Source: Novosphingopyxis iocasae
GTDB lineage: Bacteria > Pseudomonadota > Alphaproteobacteria > Sphingomonadales > Sphingomonadaceae
Assembly: GCF_014334095.1 (NCBI RefSeq)
Contig: NZ_CP060495.1
Location: 3,038,501-3,102,500 of the forward strand
Direction of reading: 5' to 3'
DNA: 64,000 nucleotides
This document shows, one piece after another, positions 18,901-27,123 of the stretch. The notes below the pieces were generated by a model. It searched no databases. It worked only from the letters and a program-made list of their open reading frames with translations, and was not told the DNA's origin. Position numbers and translations under genes: made by a program. Positions within the stretch are counted from its first letter, which is position 1, and the number at the start of each line of letters is the position of its first letter.

Positions 18901-20154
18901 CTGTTCCGCCCGGTCACCACCGATGTGAAGGGCGAGCGCCGCTTCATCTCGACCATTGCCCGCAGGCTCGATGCATTGGGCGCGCTCACGCGAGGTCAGC
19001 GCCAGACCGGCGGACAGAACCTGTTCGATCCGGCAGACAATCTCGAAAGCGACTATGCACGCGACGCGCTCAGCCGCTGGTTCCAGCTGCTCTATGACGG
19101 CAAGCTCGAGGCCACGAGCTTCGGCAACTTCGTGGAGCGCACCGGCCTCCGGCTTGAAAATCCCGATGGCGGGCTGACCGACAATCTCCCCACGATCCAG
19201 CGCTGGCTCAACCGCATCCTCGCGCTGCCGATCGCGCTGCAGAACGCCATATTCGACGAGTATCTCGGGCTGGTGGAAGCGCGGATCGAAGCCGCGCGCG
19301 AGGCCGGAACGCTCGACCAGGGACTGGAAACCATCAGGGTCGATCGCTTCACGGTCCTCGCCGATGAGCTCCTGCGCACCGACCCCGTGACCGGAGCGGA
19401 GACCCGCCTCGTCTCGCTCGAGGTGGTAAGGTACCTTCGGCCTCTGCGGTTGCAGCGCCTGGTGCGGATGCACGAGATCGGCAGCGCGCACGCGATCCCC
19501 TTGCGCAATGCGCGCTCGGGCAAGGTCGCGCTGTCTGTTCCAGCCCGGCGCCTCATCGCCGACGACGGGGCCGTGGTCGAACGCCGACGCCTTCTGCGTC
19601 CGCTCAATTCCGCGAACTGGACGCTTGAAGCACTTGGTGAGAGCCACTGGGAGGAAATTGGCGTCACCGCGTTCACCAGCACCTGGCGGGCCGAGGAAGA
19701 GGAGGCCGCCGCTTCACCGGTGACCGAGCGCGTCCATCTCGCCACCGGACTTCTGCTTCCGGTCTGGAAGCGCCTGCCCGGCGATCATGTCCGCGTTACC
19801 CGGCTCGTTGCCGAGGACGGTCAGTCGATCATCGGCCGCGAAGTGCTCAATGTCGATCTCGCCGCAATTGCCGAGACCTTTGGCCTTTCCGGGGTTGTCG
19901 GACCGGCACCCGATCAGATCGGCGACCTCGTCCTCGCCAGCGGCAAACCGTTGGGCCTCGCAAGCCACGATCCACTCACAGTGAAGCGTGCGCTGGTTGG
20001 CGGCGAACAGCGCCTTGAACTGACCGGATTTTCGCCCGATCGGCTCGACTGGTACAAGGGCAAGGGCTGCTTCACCGAGATCATCCGCTACCGCACGCGG
20101 CTGTTCGTGCCGGTGTCGAGAGCCTCGTCCGTCCTCCCTGCGCTAGCCGCCTGA
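15907..20154 (+). CDS. Strawberry-notch-type methylase-helicase (DarB-like)
   Basis: A 1415-residue protein combining an N6-adenine methylase-like module and an SF2 helicase. The methylase part shows the SAM motif TLLEPSAGNGALAL at about residue 137 and the catalytic NPPF near 204. The helicase part shows GDGTGAGKGRQIA (about 480), DEAH in IAFDEAHAMANA (about 583), ASATGASD, and late motifs VFSDAGGTGRSYHAD and QGLGRTNRTNQ near 945-985, typical of strawberry-notch proteins. Relatives on phages and plasmids include the P1 antirestriction protein DarB, so protection of incoming DNA is a reasonable inference. The start at 15907 is preceded by AGGAGG; an upstream ATG at 15880 lies within that leader. 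Confidence 0.85.
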   Translation: MFQSDLFPAGEQLPSMPMAYAIGTRVAALLASGRHLTRTDISGLFAEETGVLDWGGAWTIDDYNSAVEIAALLWLRESSRIDLATNVHEAEARFDLLEAALPPRHVRSEAQVELQQFSTPPMLAWLMAKAAAVCAQDTLLEPSAGNGALALWGCLQNASLLLNEIDPARRDGLAHVFPTATITAHDGELIADLLRGHVPSAVLTNPPFAHSLERGKDGETAMRHLRGAIRAAASGARIVAIMPDGFNASTFAKAQDEASLLLDVRLQQMFRRTGTGIAVRLVVIDKTPTASSPPITGATADLIELHELITALPPRTQTSASLHRLPVGKPVRLLGKTSTQRTPIRPVAPFEATQRATTNVIDLTYSVLTEPAPVPEQTGIYLPYRPSRIAFEDAPVHPTPLVESVAMGSVAAPKPEVTPRLPAGWQAGGLLSEAQCETLVYAAQAFARDLPGQFSVSQEGTSLELSEDGHAYRQGFFLGDGTGAGKGRQIAAVIMDRWLTGERRHVWITKNEALLEDARRDWEALGGLPLDIQPLSRWKLGHPVTMSEGILFVTYPTLRSGRAEDTRLDQLLAWAGESFDGVIAFDEAHAMANALGGSSNRGKVRGSEQGMAGLRLQNHLPRARVLYASATGASDIANLGYTSRLGLWGPETAFPTHEAFMTEIRAGGVAAMELVARDLKAQGLYLARALSFAGVEYEILEHNLSEAQVRIYDAYAEAWAIIHRNLEAALEATRVVDEDSGDTLNRNAKAAALSIFEGTKQRFFAQLLLSMKLPSLIPAMEAALGEDHSVVVQLVSTAEAMLDRRLADLSDEEREALDIDLSPREYVIDYLAKSFPVRLMQVFADEDGNLRSEAMSDGEGNPVFCPRAVAARDALIEQLCALPPIATALDAIIEHFGTEAVAEVTGRTRRLVLGRDGQQRLERRSPSANVAEAQGFMEGTKRILVFSDAGGTGRSYHADLGARNQQRRVHFLLEPGWRADNAIQGLGRTNRTNQASAPLFRPVTTDVKGERRFISTIARRLDALGALTRGQRQTGGQNLFDPADNLESDYARDALSRWFQLLYDGKLEATSFGNFVERTGLRLENPDGGLTDNLPTIQRWLNRILALPIALQNAIFDEYLGLVEARIEAAREAGTLDQGLETIRVDRFTVLADELLRTDPVTGAETRLVSLEVVRYLRPLRLQRLVRMHEIGSAHAIPLRNARSGKVALSVPARRLIADDGAVVERRRLLRPLNSANWTLEALGESHWEEIGVTAFTSTWRAEEEEAAASPVTERVHLATGLLLPVWKRLPGDHVRVTRLVAEDGQSIIGREVLNVDLAAIAETFGLSGVVGPAPDQIGDLVLASGKPLGLASHDPLTVKRALVGGEQRLELTGFSPDRLDWYKGKGCFTEIIRYRTRLFVPVSRASSVLPALAA

Positions 20155-20160
20155 TCCCTC

Positions 20161-20257
20161 GGGAGACCCCAATCTCGGAATGAGAGTGGAGGGAGCCCTT
20201 TGGGCTTGTGGGCCAAGTGATCCTCACTGGCGCCTTCATTCCATCAGGAGAACACCC
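20161..20257 (+). promoter_or_regulatory. Leader of the ParB-like gene
   Basis: The leader contains gagagtggagggagcc followed by a small inverted repeat agccc-ttt-gggct (about 20194-20206) and ends with catcaggag before the ATG at 20258. Purine tract, hairpin and ATCAGGAG recur before other backbone genes of this element. Confidence 0.4.
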
Positions 20258-22231
20258 ATGATCCAGTCGATTCCCTTGAAGAAGCTCGTCCCGAGCCCGC
20301 GTAACGTTCGCAAGTCGAGCGACGTGCTGGCCGACCTCCAGCTGCGGGCAGACATTGCCGCGCGCGGCCTGCTGCAGAACCTCGTCGTGCGCAAAGGAAA
20401 GCGCGGCAAGTTCGAGGTCGAGGCTGGCGGTCGCCGGCTCGCCGCGCTGCAGGCGCTGGCCGAAGAGGGCACCTTGCCTGACACGCACGAAGTCACCTGC
20501 CTCGTCATCGAAGGCGAGGAAAGCGAAGTGCGCGAAGCCAGCCTTGCCGAGAACTTCCAGCGACTCGCAATGAACCCGGCCGACGAGGCGCAGGCCTTCG
20601 CCTCCATCATCGAAGCAGGAGCTACCACCGAAGACGTGGCGCGACGCTTCGGCCTCACCGTCCGGTTCGTCGAAGGGCGCCTGCGTTTGGCAAGTCTGGC
20701 ACCCTGCGTCTTCGAAGCGCTCGCCGAAGGCACGATCACGCTCGACATGGCCAAGGCCTACGGCGCGATCTCCGACGTCGAGCGCCAGGCGCATGTCTAT
20801 GCCGAGCTGCAGGATGCCTGGTACCAGATCACGCCCGATACAATCCGCCGCATGGTGCTCGATGCCACGGTGCGCGGTTCTGATCCGCGAGCTGTTTTGG
20901 TCGGACGCGATGCGTACATCGGTGCGGGTGGCCGGATCGAACGCGAACTCTTCGACGATGACGCCAGCGAGAGCTGGATCGATGTCGCGCTGCTCGAGGA
21001 CCTCGCGCACAAGGCCATGGAAGAGGCGGCAAAAAAGGCTGCGCTCGAATATGGCCTTGCCTGGGTTCGGCCGACGCTGGGCACCTATGTCAGTCACGAC
21101 CTTGTCGAAGGTCTGAGCCGTCTGCCTTGCGAGCCTGCGCCGATGACGGAACAGGAAGCGAAGGAACTTGGCGAGCTCGAGGCCGACTACGACCGCGTCG
21201 CCGCCGTGCTCGAAGACGAGGACAGCCACGAGGACGAGGTCGCCAAGGCCGAACAGGAACTCGTCGTCATCGACCGCGCCATGCGCGCGCTCAATGACCG
21301 GCCGCCCGTGCTCGCCGACGAGCTGAAACCCGAGGCCGGTGCCTTCCTTATCCTCTCGCGCAATGGCGAGCCGACCTTGGTCCCGCAGTTCTACACCGAG
21401 ACCGAAGTCATCGCTGACGAAGGTGTGGTGGAGGCAGTCGAAGAAAGCGGAGCGGTTAAACCCAAGGGCAGCTCGCTTTCGCAGCGCCTGCTCGACGAAC
21501 TCGCAATGCAGCGCCGCGATATCCTGGCGGTCCATCTCGCTAACGATCCGGCACTGGCGCTCGACTTCATGGTCTTCACGCTCGCGGATGCCGATGGGCA
21601 CGACTGGCGCGCCAGAAAGGCATCGACGCTTGTCGGCTCCATCGCGTCTGGACCGGTTGCCGGGTTTGAGGCCAAGGATGCACCGGCGAGCGCTGCTCTG
21701 GCCGAGTTCGCTGGTTCGCTCGACGAAAGCTGGCGCTCGGGCGAGACCGACGTCGAGCGGTTTGCCAGGTTCCGGTCGCTTTCCGATGAGGCGCGTTCGG
21801 CCTGGCTTGGTCATGTCGTCTCGCGCACGCTCGTCGCCAGCCTAGCCTGCGAAGGCGATCGTTCGGTGCCCATGCACGAAGCGCTCGGGGCACTTCTGGA
21901 AATCGAAACCGCGCATTGGTGGCGTCCCACCGCGGCAAACTATTTCGACCGCGTGGCCAAGGCTCGCACGCTCGAAGCGCTCGATGCTGCGGGTGGTCCG
22001 GAGCTGGTCAGCCGATACGCTGCTTCGAAGAAGGCTGGGCTTGCGAGCGCAGCCGAGCGCATCTTCTCAGGCAACTTCATCGGCGAGGCCGAGGTCAAGG
22101 AGCGGGCGCAAGCCTGGGTTCCTGCGATCATGCTGTTCACTGCTGCTCAGGAGGTCGCGCCGATTGGTGTCGAAGTCGACGAGGCAGTCAGCGACGATGC
22201 GACAGACGAAATTGCCGAGCAGGCTGCCTGA
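20258..22231 (+). CDS. ParB/RepB/Spo0J-like protein
   Basis: A 657-residue protein with a ParB N-terminal nuclease-fold domain: IPLKKLVPSPRNVRKS, then GLLQNLVVRKGKRGKFEVEAGGRRLAAL and the C-motif-like EASLAENFQRLAMNPADE. A KorB/HTH-like segment follows (TTEDVARRFGLTVRFVEGRLRLA). The remaining ~400 residues are acidic and helical without a recognised domain. It is longer than chromosomal ParB (~300) and belongs to the large plasmid/ICE version usually next to strawberry-notch genes. No ParA is present, so DNA binding or regulation may matter more than partition. The start at 20258 follows ATCAGGAG; the frame extends upstream to 20180 without such support. Confidence 0.85.
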   Translation: MIQSIPLKKLVPSPRNVRKSSDVLADLQLRADIAARGLLQNLVVRKGKRGKFEVEAGGRRLAALQALAEEGTLPDTHEVTCLVIEGEESEVREASLAENFQRLAMNPADEAQAFASIIEAGATTEDVARRFGLTVRFVEGRLRLASLAPCVFEALAEGTITLDMAKAYGAISDVERQAHVYAELQDAWYQITPDTIRRMVLDATVRGSDPRAVLVGRDAYIGAGGRIERELFDDDASESWIDVALLEDLAHKAMEEAAKKAALEYGLAWVRPTLGTYVSHDLVEGLSRLPCEPAPMTEQEAKELGELEADYDRVAAVLEDEDSHEDEVAKAEQELVVIDRAMRALNDRPPVLADELKPEAGAFLILSRNGEPTLVPQFYTETEVIADEGVVEAVEESGAVKPKGSSLSQRLLDELAMQRRDILAVHLANDPALALDFMVFTLADADGHDWRARKASTLVGSIASGPVAGFEAKDAPASAALAEFAGSLDESWRSGETDVERFARFRSLSDEARSAWLGHVVSRTLVASLACEGDRSVPMHEALGALLEIETAHWWRPTAANYFDRVAKARTLEALDAAGGPELVSRYAASKKAGLASAAERIFSGNFIGEAEVKERAQAWVPAIMLFTAAQEVAPIGVEVDEAVSDDATDEIAEQAA

Positions 22232-22259
22232 CCCTCCTGACAGGTCGAGGTCGCTCGGT

Positions 22260-22296
22260 GGGCGGTCCGTCCCAATTGGGATGGACCGCCTTTTTC
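22260..22296 (+). terminator. Strong rho-independent terminator after parB
   Basis: An almost perfect palindrome with arms ggcggtcc and ggaccgcc plus inner tccc/ggga around aatt is followed by five T residues. It closes the Toprim-methylase/helicase-ParB transcription unit and marks the left edge of the B12 cargo. Confidence 0.88.
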
Positions 22297-22452
22297 ATGT
22301 CAGAATTTGGGCCGCTAGCCGTCGGTCCGTTTTGTTTGGCTTACATGTGAAAGCGGCCGACCGCGTTGTAGTGCAAATCTGCGTCATCCCTGTCGGTCAC
22401 GGTTTTTGACCAAACTACACCCCTGTGAACCACAATGGCTGTAGCTTCGAGG
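22297..22452. other. Gap between parB terminator and cargo
   Basis: About 155 bases with lower GC than the neighbours. I see no gene or repeat here. It is the probable junction between backbone and cobalamin cargo. Confidence 0.3.
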
Positions 22453-22965
22453 CTAGGATTTTCGACTATCGAGGTCTTTCTGTCGCCAACCTTCAATTAC
22501 GCTATGGTCTTTCATCAATTCGTGAATCGCGTGTGCAGAGTAAGTCGAGATGCTTACGGTGTTGGCCCTCCTGAAGCTCACGACCCCGGATGTCTTGAGG
22601 CGACCATCCTTGGTCCACCGCAATCTTTCCTGCTTCGTAATGTTGAGCGCCTGGCAGATCTCTTTCGGTGTCATGGCCTTCGTTGCAATCGCGTCTAGAG
22701 CGCCAGCGATATCGCCTGTGATCGAGTTCAGTGCCTGTTCGTCGATCTGACTTCCGATTGGAAAACGAACGGTATCGACTTCCCATTTGGCGCCCTGAAG
22801 CCCGCTCAGGTATTTCCGCAGCGCCGCACGTGCTTCCCTACGCCGCAGCCAGAGAATAGGAGAGAGGTGCAGAAACGCCTTCCAGTCAAGCGTGGCAACA
22901 TGATGGCTCTCATCTCGCGTGATGCAGGAGAGAAGGTTTTCGTAGCTGACAAGTCGCTTCATCAT
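22453..22965 (-). CDS. Unrecognised protein with possible helix-turn-helix
   Basis: About 170 residues if the first of two adjacent ATG codons (MMKRLVSYENLLSC) is used; a longer frame reaches 23010. I do not recognise a family. Visible parts are a basic central helix LWLRRREARAALRKYLSGLQ, which would fit nucleic-acid binding, and a C-terminal segment TPKEICQALNITKQERLRWTKDG that resembles a small helix-turn-helix or excisionase-like wing. Codon use is less GC-biased than in the flanking genes, a sign of separate origin. It is divergent from the DUF1289-cobU pair and sits at the left edge of the cargo, so a role in cargo movement or regulation is conceivable but unsupported. Confidence 0.5.
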   Translation of the reverse strand: MMKRLVSYENLLSCITRDESHHVATLDWKAFLHLSPILWLRRREARAALRKYLSGLQGAKWEVDTVRFPIGSQIDEQALNSITGDIAGALDAIATKAMTPKEICQALNITKQERLRWTKDGRLKTSGVVSFRRANTVSISTYSAHAIHELMKDHSVIEGWRQKDLDSRKS

Positions 22966-23027
22966 TCGCTTACCGCAAAGGTCCGTGCACTTTGCCAGCC
23001 CCGCCAGCACGAGTTAGAGCCATTCTC

Positions 23028-23222
23028 ATGTCTGCAACGACCATTGATGACCCGCAATCGCCATGCCAGAAGATATGTCGATTGTCGGCAAATGGAAATG
23101 TCTGCACGGGCTGTGGCCGAACGCTCGATGAGATTGCAGAGTGGTCCGAAATGTCGCCTGACCAAAGGCGAGCCGTAATCCAGGCTGCTGAGAAGCGAAG
23201 AGTCGAGGGCTTCACTCTATGA
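23028..23222 (+). CDS. DUF1289 small zinc-binding-type protein
   Basis: A 64-residue protein with the DUF1289 cysteine pattern SPCQKICRLSANGNVCTGCG followed by RTLDEIAEWSEMS. The four cysteines suggest a bound metal. Function is unknown in the family, although it is common next to metabolic genes in proteobacteria. The ATG at 23028 gives the usual family start. It overlaps cobU by four bases (ATGA), so the two are expressed together. Confidence 0.85.
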   Translation: MSATTIDDPQSPCQKICRLSANGNVCTGCGRTLDEIAEWSEMSPDQRRAVIQAAEKRRVEGFTL

Positions 23223-23725
23223 GCTTGGTTCATTTGATCCTCGGCGGTGCTCGATCGGGCAAGAGCCGCCACGCTCTTTCGATATGCGGCCGCATGCGGG
23301 GGCCGCACAAGTTCATCGCCACCGCGCAGGCGTATGACGATGAAATGACCGAGCGAATCCGTCAGCACCGTGAAGAACGTGCTGATTTCTGGCACACAAT
23401 CGAGGCACCGATCGAACTCGCTCGTGCGATTACATCGGTCAACGCAGGCACGGTGCTCGTCGATTGCTGCACCTTGTGGCTCTCGAATGTGATGCTGGCC
23501 GAACTCGACATCGGAAGGGAAGCCGACGCGCTGGTGGAGAGTATTGCGCGGGCTAATGCAAATGTCGTGCTGGTCAGTAACGAGGTCGGCTCGGGCATTG
23601 TCCCGGAAAATCGACTAGGCCGCGATTTCCGCGACGAACAGGGACGGCTGAACCAGCGGCTGGCCGAGATTTCCGACACGGTCGAACTCGTGGTCGCTGG
23701 GCTCCCCCTTCGTCTCATGGGTTGA
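23219..23725 (+). CDS. cobU: Adenosylcobinamide kinase / guanylyltransferase
   Basis: A 168-residue bifunctional enzyme (CobU in Salmonella, CobP in Pseudomonas) that phosphorylates adenosylcobinamide and adds GMP, giving the activated intermediate used by CobS. The P-loop GGARSGKSRHAL lies at the N-terminus. VLVDCCTLWLSNVM and VLVSNEVGSGIVPENRLGR are the other family motifs, and the length is normal (~170). It is transcribed rightward, against the rest of the cobalamin genes, and its end overlaps the cobC aminotransferase gene tail-to-tail by 11 bases. Confidence 0.95.
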   Translation: MSLVHLILGGARSGKSRHALSICGRMRGPHKFIATAQAYDDEMTERIRQHREERADFWHTIEAPIELARAITSVNAGTVLVDCCTLWLSNVMLAELDIGREADALVESIARANANVVLVSNEVGSGIVPENRLGRDFRDEQGRLNQRLAEISDTVELVVAGLPLRLMG

Positions 23726-24716
23726 GCGCTCGTGCAAGCCGTGAAAACGCGATTTTGTCGGCGGGCAAGCCGATGCGGAGGTGATGCGCTTCCCCGACGA
23801 ACCGGCGCACGGCGATGCCTTGCTCAGCAAGTCGCCGCCAGAGCGCATTTGCGTCAGATCCACGGACGAACCGGAAAAGATCGGTTCCGCCACGGTCTTC
23901 CAACGCCGAGGTCGCGAAAAGGGCGTGCATCTCCTGCATTCGCACGGCAAGGTGTCCGCGCGTAGCGGCCTGCCAGTCATGATCAGCATAGGCTGCCGCA
24001 CCGATATCCAGCGCGGGGCCCGACACATCCCATCCGCCGAGGCGATCTTCGATGCTGCTCAAGATCTCCTGCGTAGCGAGCACGGCACCCAACCGCACAC
24101 CCGCAAGCCCGAAAAACTTGCCGAAGGATCGCAAGAGGATGAGCCCCTTGCGTCCCGCAAACGGAGCCGCACTTAGCGAGGGATTGAGGTCGGCATAGGC
24201 CTCGTCGACGATCAGCCAGCCACCGCGATGGGCGAGTGTAGCGCGCGCTGTCTCGATGGCTTCGATAGACCAACGATGCCCATCAGGGTTGTTGGGGTTC
24301 ACGATTACTACGACATCAGCCTCCCCGGCCAATGCCAAGGGATCGGAATGCGTGACCACCTTCGCCCCCGCCAGTCGCCAGCTTTCCGCATGATCGGCAT
24401 AGCTTCGAGCGCGCACGGCGACTCTTTGAGCACGCAGGATCGACGGCAGCTGGCGGATGACGACTTCCGTCCCGGCGACCGCGCGGCAAAAAGACGGATC
24501 GCATCGGAACGACTCCGCCATGGTGCTTTCGCAGAATGCGCGGGCCACCTCGCCCGGTAAGCGCTCCCATGCATCGGGTGCGATCGGGGGCAACGGATAA
24601 GGATACGGATTGATGCCGGTCGACAGGTCGATCCATGGCAGTGGCGCGCCGGGAAACGCGCGTGCCATCGCGTCGATCCGTCCGCCATGGCCTGACACGA
24701 GGTCGAGATCGGTCAT
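23715..24716 (-). CDS. cobC: Threonine-phosphate decarboxylase-like aminotransferase (CobC/CobD)
   Basis: A 333-residue fold-type I PLP enzyme that supplies (R)-1-amino-2-propanol phosphate for the nucleotide-loop linker. Visible: SGHGGRIDAMA at the start, LSTGINPYPYPLP, the VVIVNPNNPDG motif, IVDEAYADLNPS and the PLP lysine region LLRSFGKFFGLAGVRLG. The family is also called histidinol-phosphate aminotransferase-like, but position between cbiB and cobU settles the role. The start at 24716 overlaps the cbiB stop (ATGA); the open frame runs to 24995 inside cbiB. It is the last gene of the leftward riboswitch-controlled unit. Confidence 0.92.
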   Translation of the reverse strand: MTDLDLVSGHGGRIDAMARAFPGAPLPWIDLSTGINPYPYPLPPIAPDAWERLPGEVARAFCESTMAESFRCDPSFCRAVAGTEVVIRQLPSILRAQRVAVRARSYADHAESWRLAGAKVVTHSDPLALAGEADVVVIVNPNNPDGHRWSIEAIETARATLAHRGGWLIVDEAYADLNPSLSAAPFAGRKGLILLRSFGKFFGLAGVRLGAVLATQEILSSIEDRLGGWDVSGPALDIGAAAYADHDWQAATRGHLAVRMQEMHALFATSALEDRGGTDLFRFVRGSDANALWRRLAEQGIAVRRFVGEAHHLRIGLPADKIAFSRLARALNP

Positions 24717-25660
24717 GACACGTTGATCCAGCCCAGGAGCGCCAGGATGATCGCCATGGCGATGACTACCCACCGATAAAGAGCCAAGGCGCGGCGGATA
24801 TCGGCTCCTGATGGGTCTCTTGCTCCCGAATTGAGCCAAGGGTCGTTGCTCGTCGTTTCGCCATAAGTCCGCGGCCCCGACAGTCTGATGCCGAGCGCGC
24901 CCGCCATCGCGGACTCCGGCCACCCTGCATTGGGAGAACGGTGCCTGCCGGCGTCCCGAAACATGACTAGTATAGCCCGGCCCGAACCGGCACATAGCGC
25001 GAAAAGAATACCCGTCAGGCGTGCAGGGATCAGGTTGGCGAGATCGTCGAGCCGGGCGGCAATCTTACCGAAAGCTTCGTAGCGCGCATTGCGATGGCCG
25101 ATCATCGAATCGAGCGTGTTGATTGCCTTGTAGGCAAACAGACCCGGCAGGCCGAAAAGCGCACCCCAGAACAAGGGTGCAGTGACGCCATCCGAAGTGT
25201 TCTCTGCCAAGCTCTCGATGGCGGCACGGGCGATGGCGGGCTCATCCAGCTCAGCGGTCGCACGTCCAACGATGCGGCTGAGCGAATGCCGCGCAGCCTC
25301 GATCCCTGTAGTGTCGAACGCCTCGGCGACCGCCGCAACGTGTTCGCGCAGTGAGCGCGCAGCGATCAGGCTGGAGGCGACGAGGGCAATCAGGGCAAGG
25401 CCTAGCCATCCGGCTGGCAGAAGCAGCTGGATGGCCAGACCGATCAAGCCCGCAAGCGCCACTAGAAACAGAGTAACAAGACCGCCCGTCGCGATCCGCG
25501 CCGATCTGCTCCGTGATTGGCGATTGCCCAGACGCTCTGTCCGCTCGACCAGCCAGCCGAACCAGCGGACAGGATGCCCGATCCGCTTGTCCACCGCTTC
25601 GGGCCAGCCGACCACGGCTTCGATCGCGAGCCCTGCCACCATGATCCATGCCGCGGTCAC
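24713..25660 (-). CDS. cbiB: Adenosylcobinamide-phosphate synthase
   Basis: A 315-residue polytopic inner-membrane protein (CbiB; CobD in Pseudomonas naming) that attaches aminopropanol phosphate to cobyric acid. Family features: VGWPEAVDKRIGHPVRWFGW near the N-terminus, several hydrophobic helices at about 60-100 and 290-312, the SLAENTSDGVTAPLFWG motif, and TLDSMIGHRNARYEAFG. It overlaps cobQ upstream and the cobC aminotransferase downstream by four bases each, so the three are translationally coupled. Confidence 0.94.
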   Translation of the reverse strand: MTAAWIMVAGLAIEAVVGWPEAVDKRIGHPVRWFGWLVERTERLGNRQSRSRSARIATGGLVTLFLVALAGLIGLAIQLLLPAGWLGLALIALVASSLIAARSLREHVAAVAEAFDTTGIEAARHSLSRIVGRATAELDEPAIARAAIESLAENTSDGVTAPLFWGALFGLPGLFAYKAINTLDSMIGHRNARYEAFGKIAARLDDLANLIPARLTGILFALCAGSGRAILVMFRDAGRHRSPNAGWPESAMAGALGIRLSGPRTYGETTSNDPWLNSGARDPSGADIRRALALYRWVVIAMAIILALLGWINVS

Positions 25661-27117
25661 CGCGCAAGCGCCAGCAAAGCGTCAACGTCGAGGGCCTCCT
25701 CGAGCCCTTCGGCTAGTTCGTCCAGCGCTGTGTCGACACCATCTTCGTAATTGAGCGTGCTGCTCCGGCCGCTACGCAATTTCTCAAGCCAGCGCGAACG
25801 GAATGCGTCGCTTGCAAACACACCGTGAAGATAGGTGCCGATCAGACGTCCGCCCGCTGCGACCGCGCCATCAAGGACGCCGTCTTCCAAGCGAGAGAAG
25901 GGCTTCTCCAGCGCAGGCCCCTGCGAAAGACCGGTATGAATCTCGTAACCTGTCACCGCGTCATCATCGGCAATTGTAGTCCCGCTGATGGGGCGGACCA
26001 CTTTCTTGCGGGTCATCACCGTCGTCATGTCGAACAGGCCCAGACCATCCGCAGTCCCTGCCAATCCATCCGCGGCGTCGGCATCCTCGATCCGATTGCC
26101 CAGCATCTGGAAGCCACCGCACAGGCCGACGATGTGCGCGCCTGTGCGCCAGGCGGCGATGATGTCGTAGTCCCACCCCTCGTTCCGCAGCATTGCCAAG
26201 TCGGCCAAGGTCGATTTGGTGCCTGCGAGGATGACTGCACCGGCCTCGCGCGGAATGGGCTGGCCGGTAGGAATGAAGCGGACCTCTACATCCGGCTCGG
26301 CACGAAGCGGATCGAGATCGTCGAAATTGCTGATCCGCGAAAGCATTGGCACGGCAATCAAAATGGCCCCGTCTTTCGGTTTCGCCTGTCCCAGCACCAC
26401 AGCGTCTTCAGCGGGCAGCCGCGCAGCACAGGCCAGCCACGGCACGATGCCGAAATTACGCCAGCCGGTGCGGTCTTCGATGAAACGCACGCCATCTTCG
26501 AACAGGGCCTGGTCGCCTCGGAAGCGGTTGATGGCGAAGCCTGCGATCATCTCGGCATCCTCGGTGTCGATTACGGCTCGGGTGCCGACGAGCGATGCGA
26601 TAATCCCGCCGCGATCGATGTCACCAACGAGCACTACGGGAACATCGGTCGCGCGCGCAAAGCCCATATTGGCGATGTCGCCCTTGCGCAGGTTTACCTC
26701 CGCCGGGCTGCCCGCGCCCTCGACGATAACGAGATCGTGCGCCGATCTCAGCCGATCGAATGCCTCGATCACGATGGGAAGCAGACTTCCCCGATTTGCC
26801 ATATACGCTGCTGCTTCTTCACTGCGCAGCGCCTTGCCGTTCAGGACGACCTGCGCGCGCCGGTCGCCTTCGGGCTTGAGGAGCAAGGGGTTCATGTCGG
26901 TCGACGGCTGCAGCCCCGCAGCGCGAGCCTGGAGCGCCTGCGCTCGACCGATTTCGCCTCCACCCGGACAGGCGGCAGCATTGTTCGACATATTCTGCGG
27001 CTTGAAGGGTGCCGCGTCGATCCCGCGTCGCTGAGCGATCCGGCAAAGCCCCGCAACCAGCAGCGATTTGCCAACGTCCGAGCCGGTGCCCTGCAGCATG
27101 ATCGCGCGACCGGTCAT
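25657..27117 (-). CDS. cobQ: Cobyric acid synthase
   Basis: A 486-residue glutamine-dependent amidotransferase that amidates four side chains of adenosylcobyrinic acid a,c-diamide. The N-terminal dethiobiotin-synthetase-like ATPase shows LQGTGSDVGKSLLVAGLCR and PFKPQNMSNNA. The class I glutaminase-like domain has its cysteine in VGLCGGFQMLGN and a late His in LIGTYLHGVFASD. The substrate is a de novo or a,c-diamide intermediate, so either ring-synthesis genes lie elsewhere or the host scavenges incomplete corrinoids. It follows btuD after 6 bases. Confidence 0.95.
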   Translation of the reverse strand: MTGRAIMLQGTGSDVGKSLLVAGLCRIAQRRGIDAAPFKPQNMSNNAAACPGGGEIGRAQALQARAAGLQPSTDMNPLLLKPEGDRRAQVVLNGKALRSEEAAAYMANRGSLLPIVIEAFDRLRSAHDLVIVEGAGSPAEVNLRKGDIANMGFARATDVPVVLVGDIDRGGIIASLVGTRAVIDTEDAEMIAGFAINRFRGDQALFEDGVRFIEDRTGWRNFGIVPWLACAARLPAEDAVVLGQAKPKDGAILIAVPMLSRISNFDDLDPLRAEPDVEVRFIPTGQPIPREAGAVILAGTKSTLADLAMLRNEGWDYDIIAAWRTGAHIVGLCGGFQMLGNRIEDADAADGLAGTADGLGLFDMTTVMTRKKVVRPISGTTIADDDAVTGYEIHTGLSQGPALEKPFSRLEDGVLDGAVAAGGRLIGTYLHGVFASDAFRSRWLEKLRSGRSSTLNYEDGVDTALDELAEGLEEALDVDALLALAR

Positions 27118-27123
27118 CCTGCG

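Noticed and set aside
17701-19647. 648-residue frame antisense to the methylase-helicase gene
   Set aside because: Composition (His, Arg, Gly, Asp rich, no domains) is that of a complementary-strand shadow; the forward gene has clear motifs throughout.
20081-21814. 577-residue frame antisense to parB
   Set aside because: Shadow of a verified gene, with no recognisable features.
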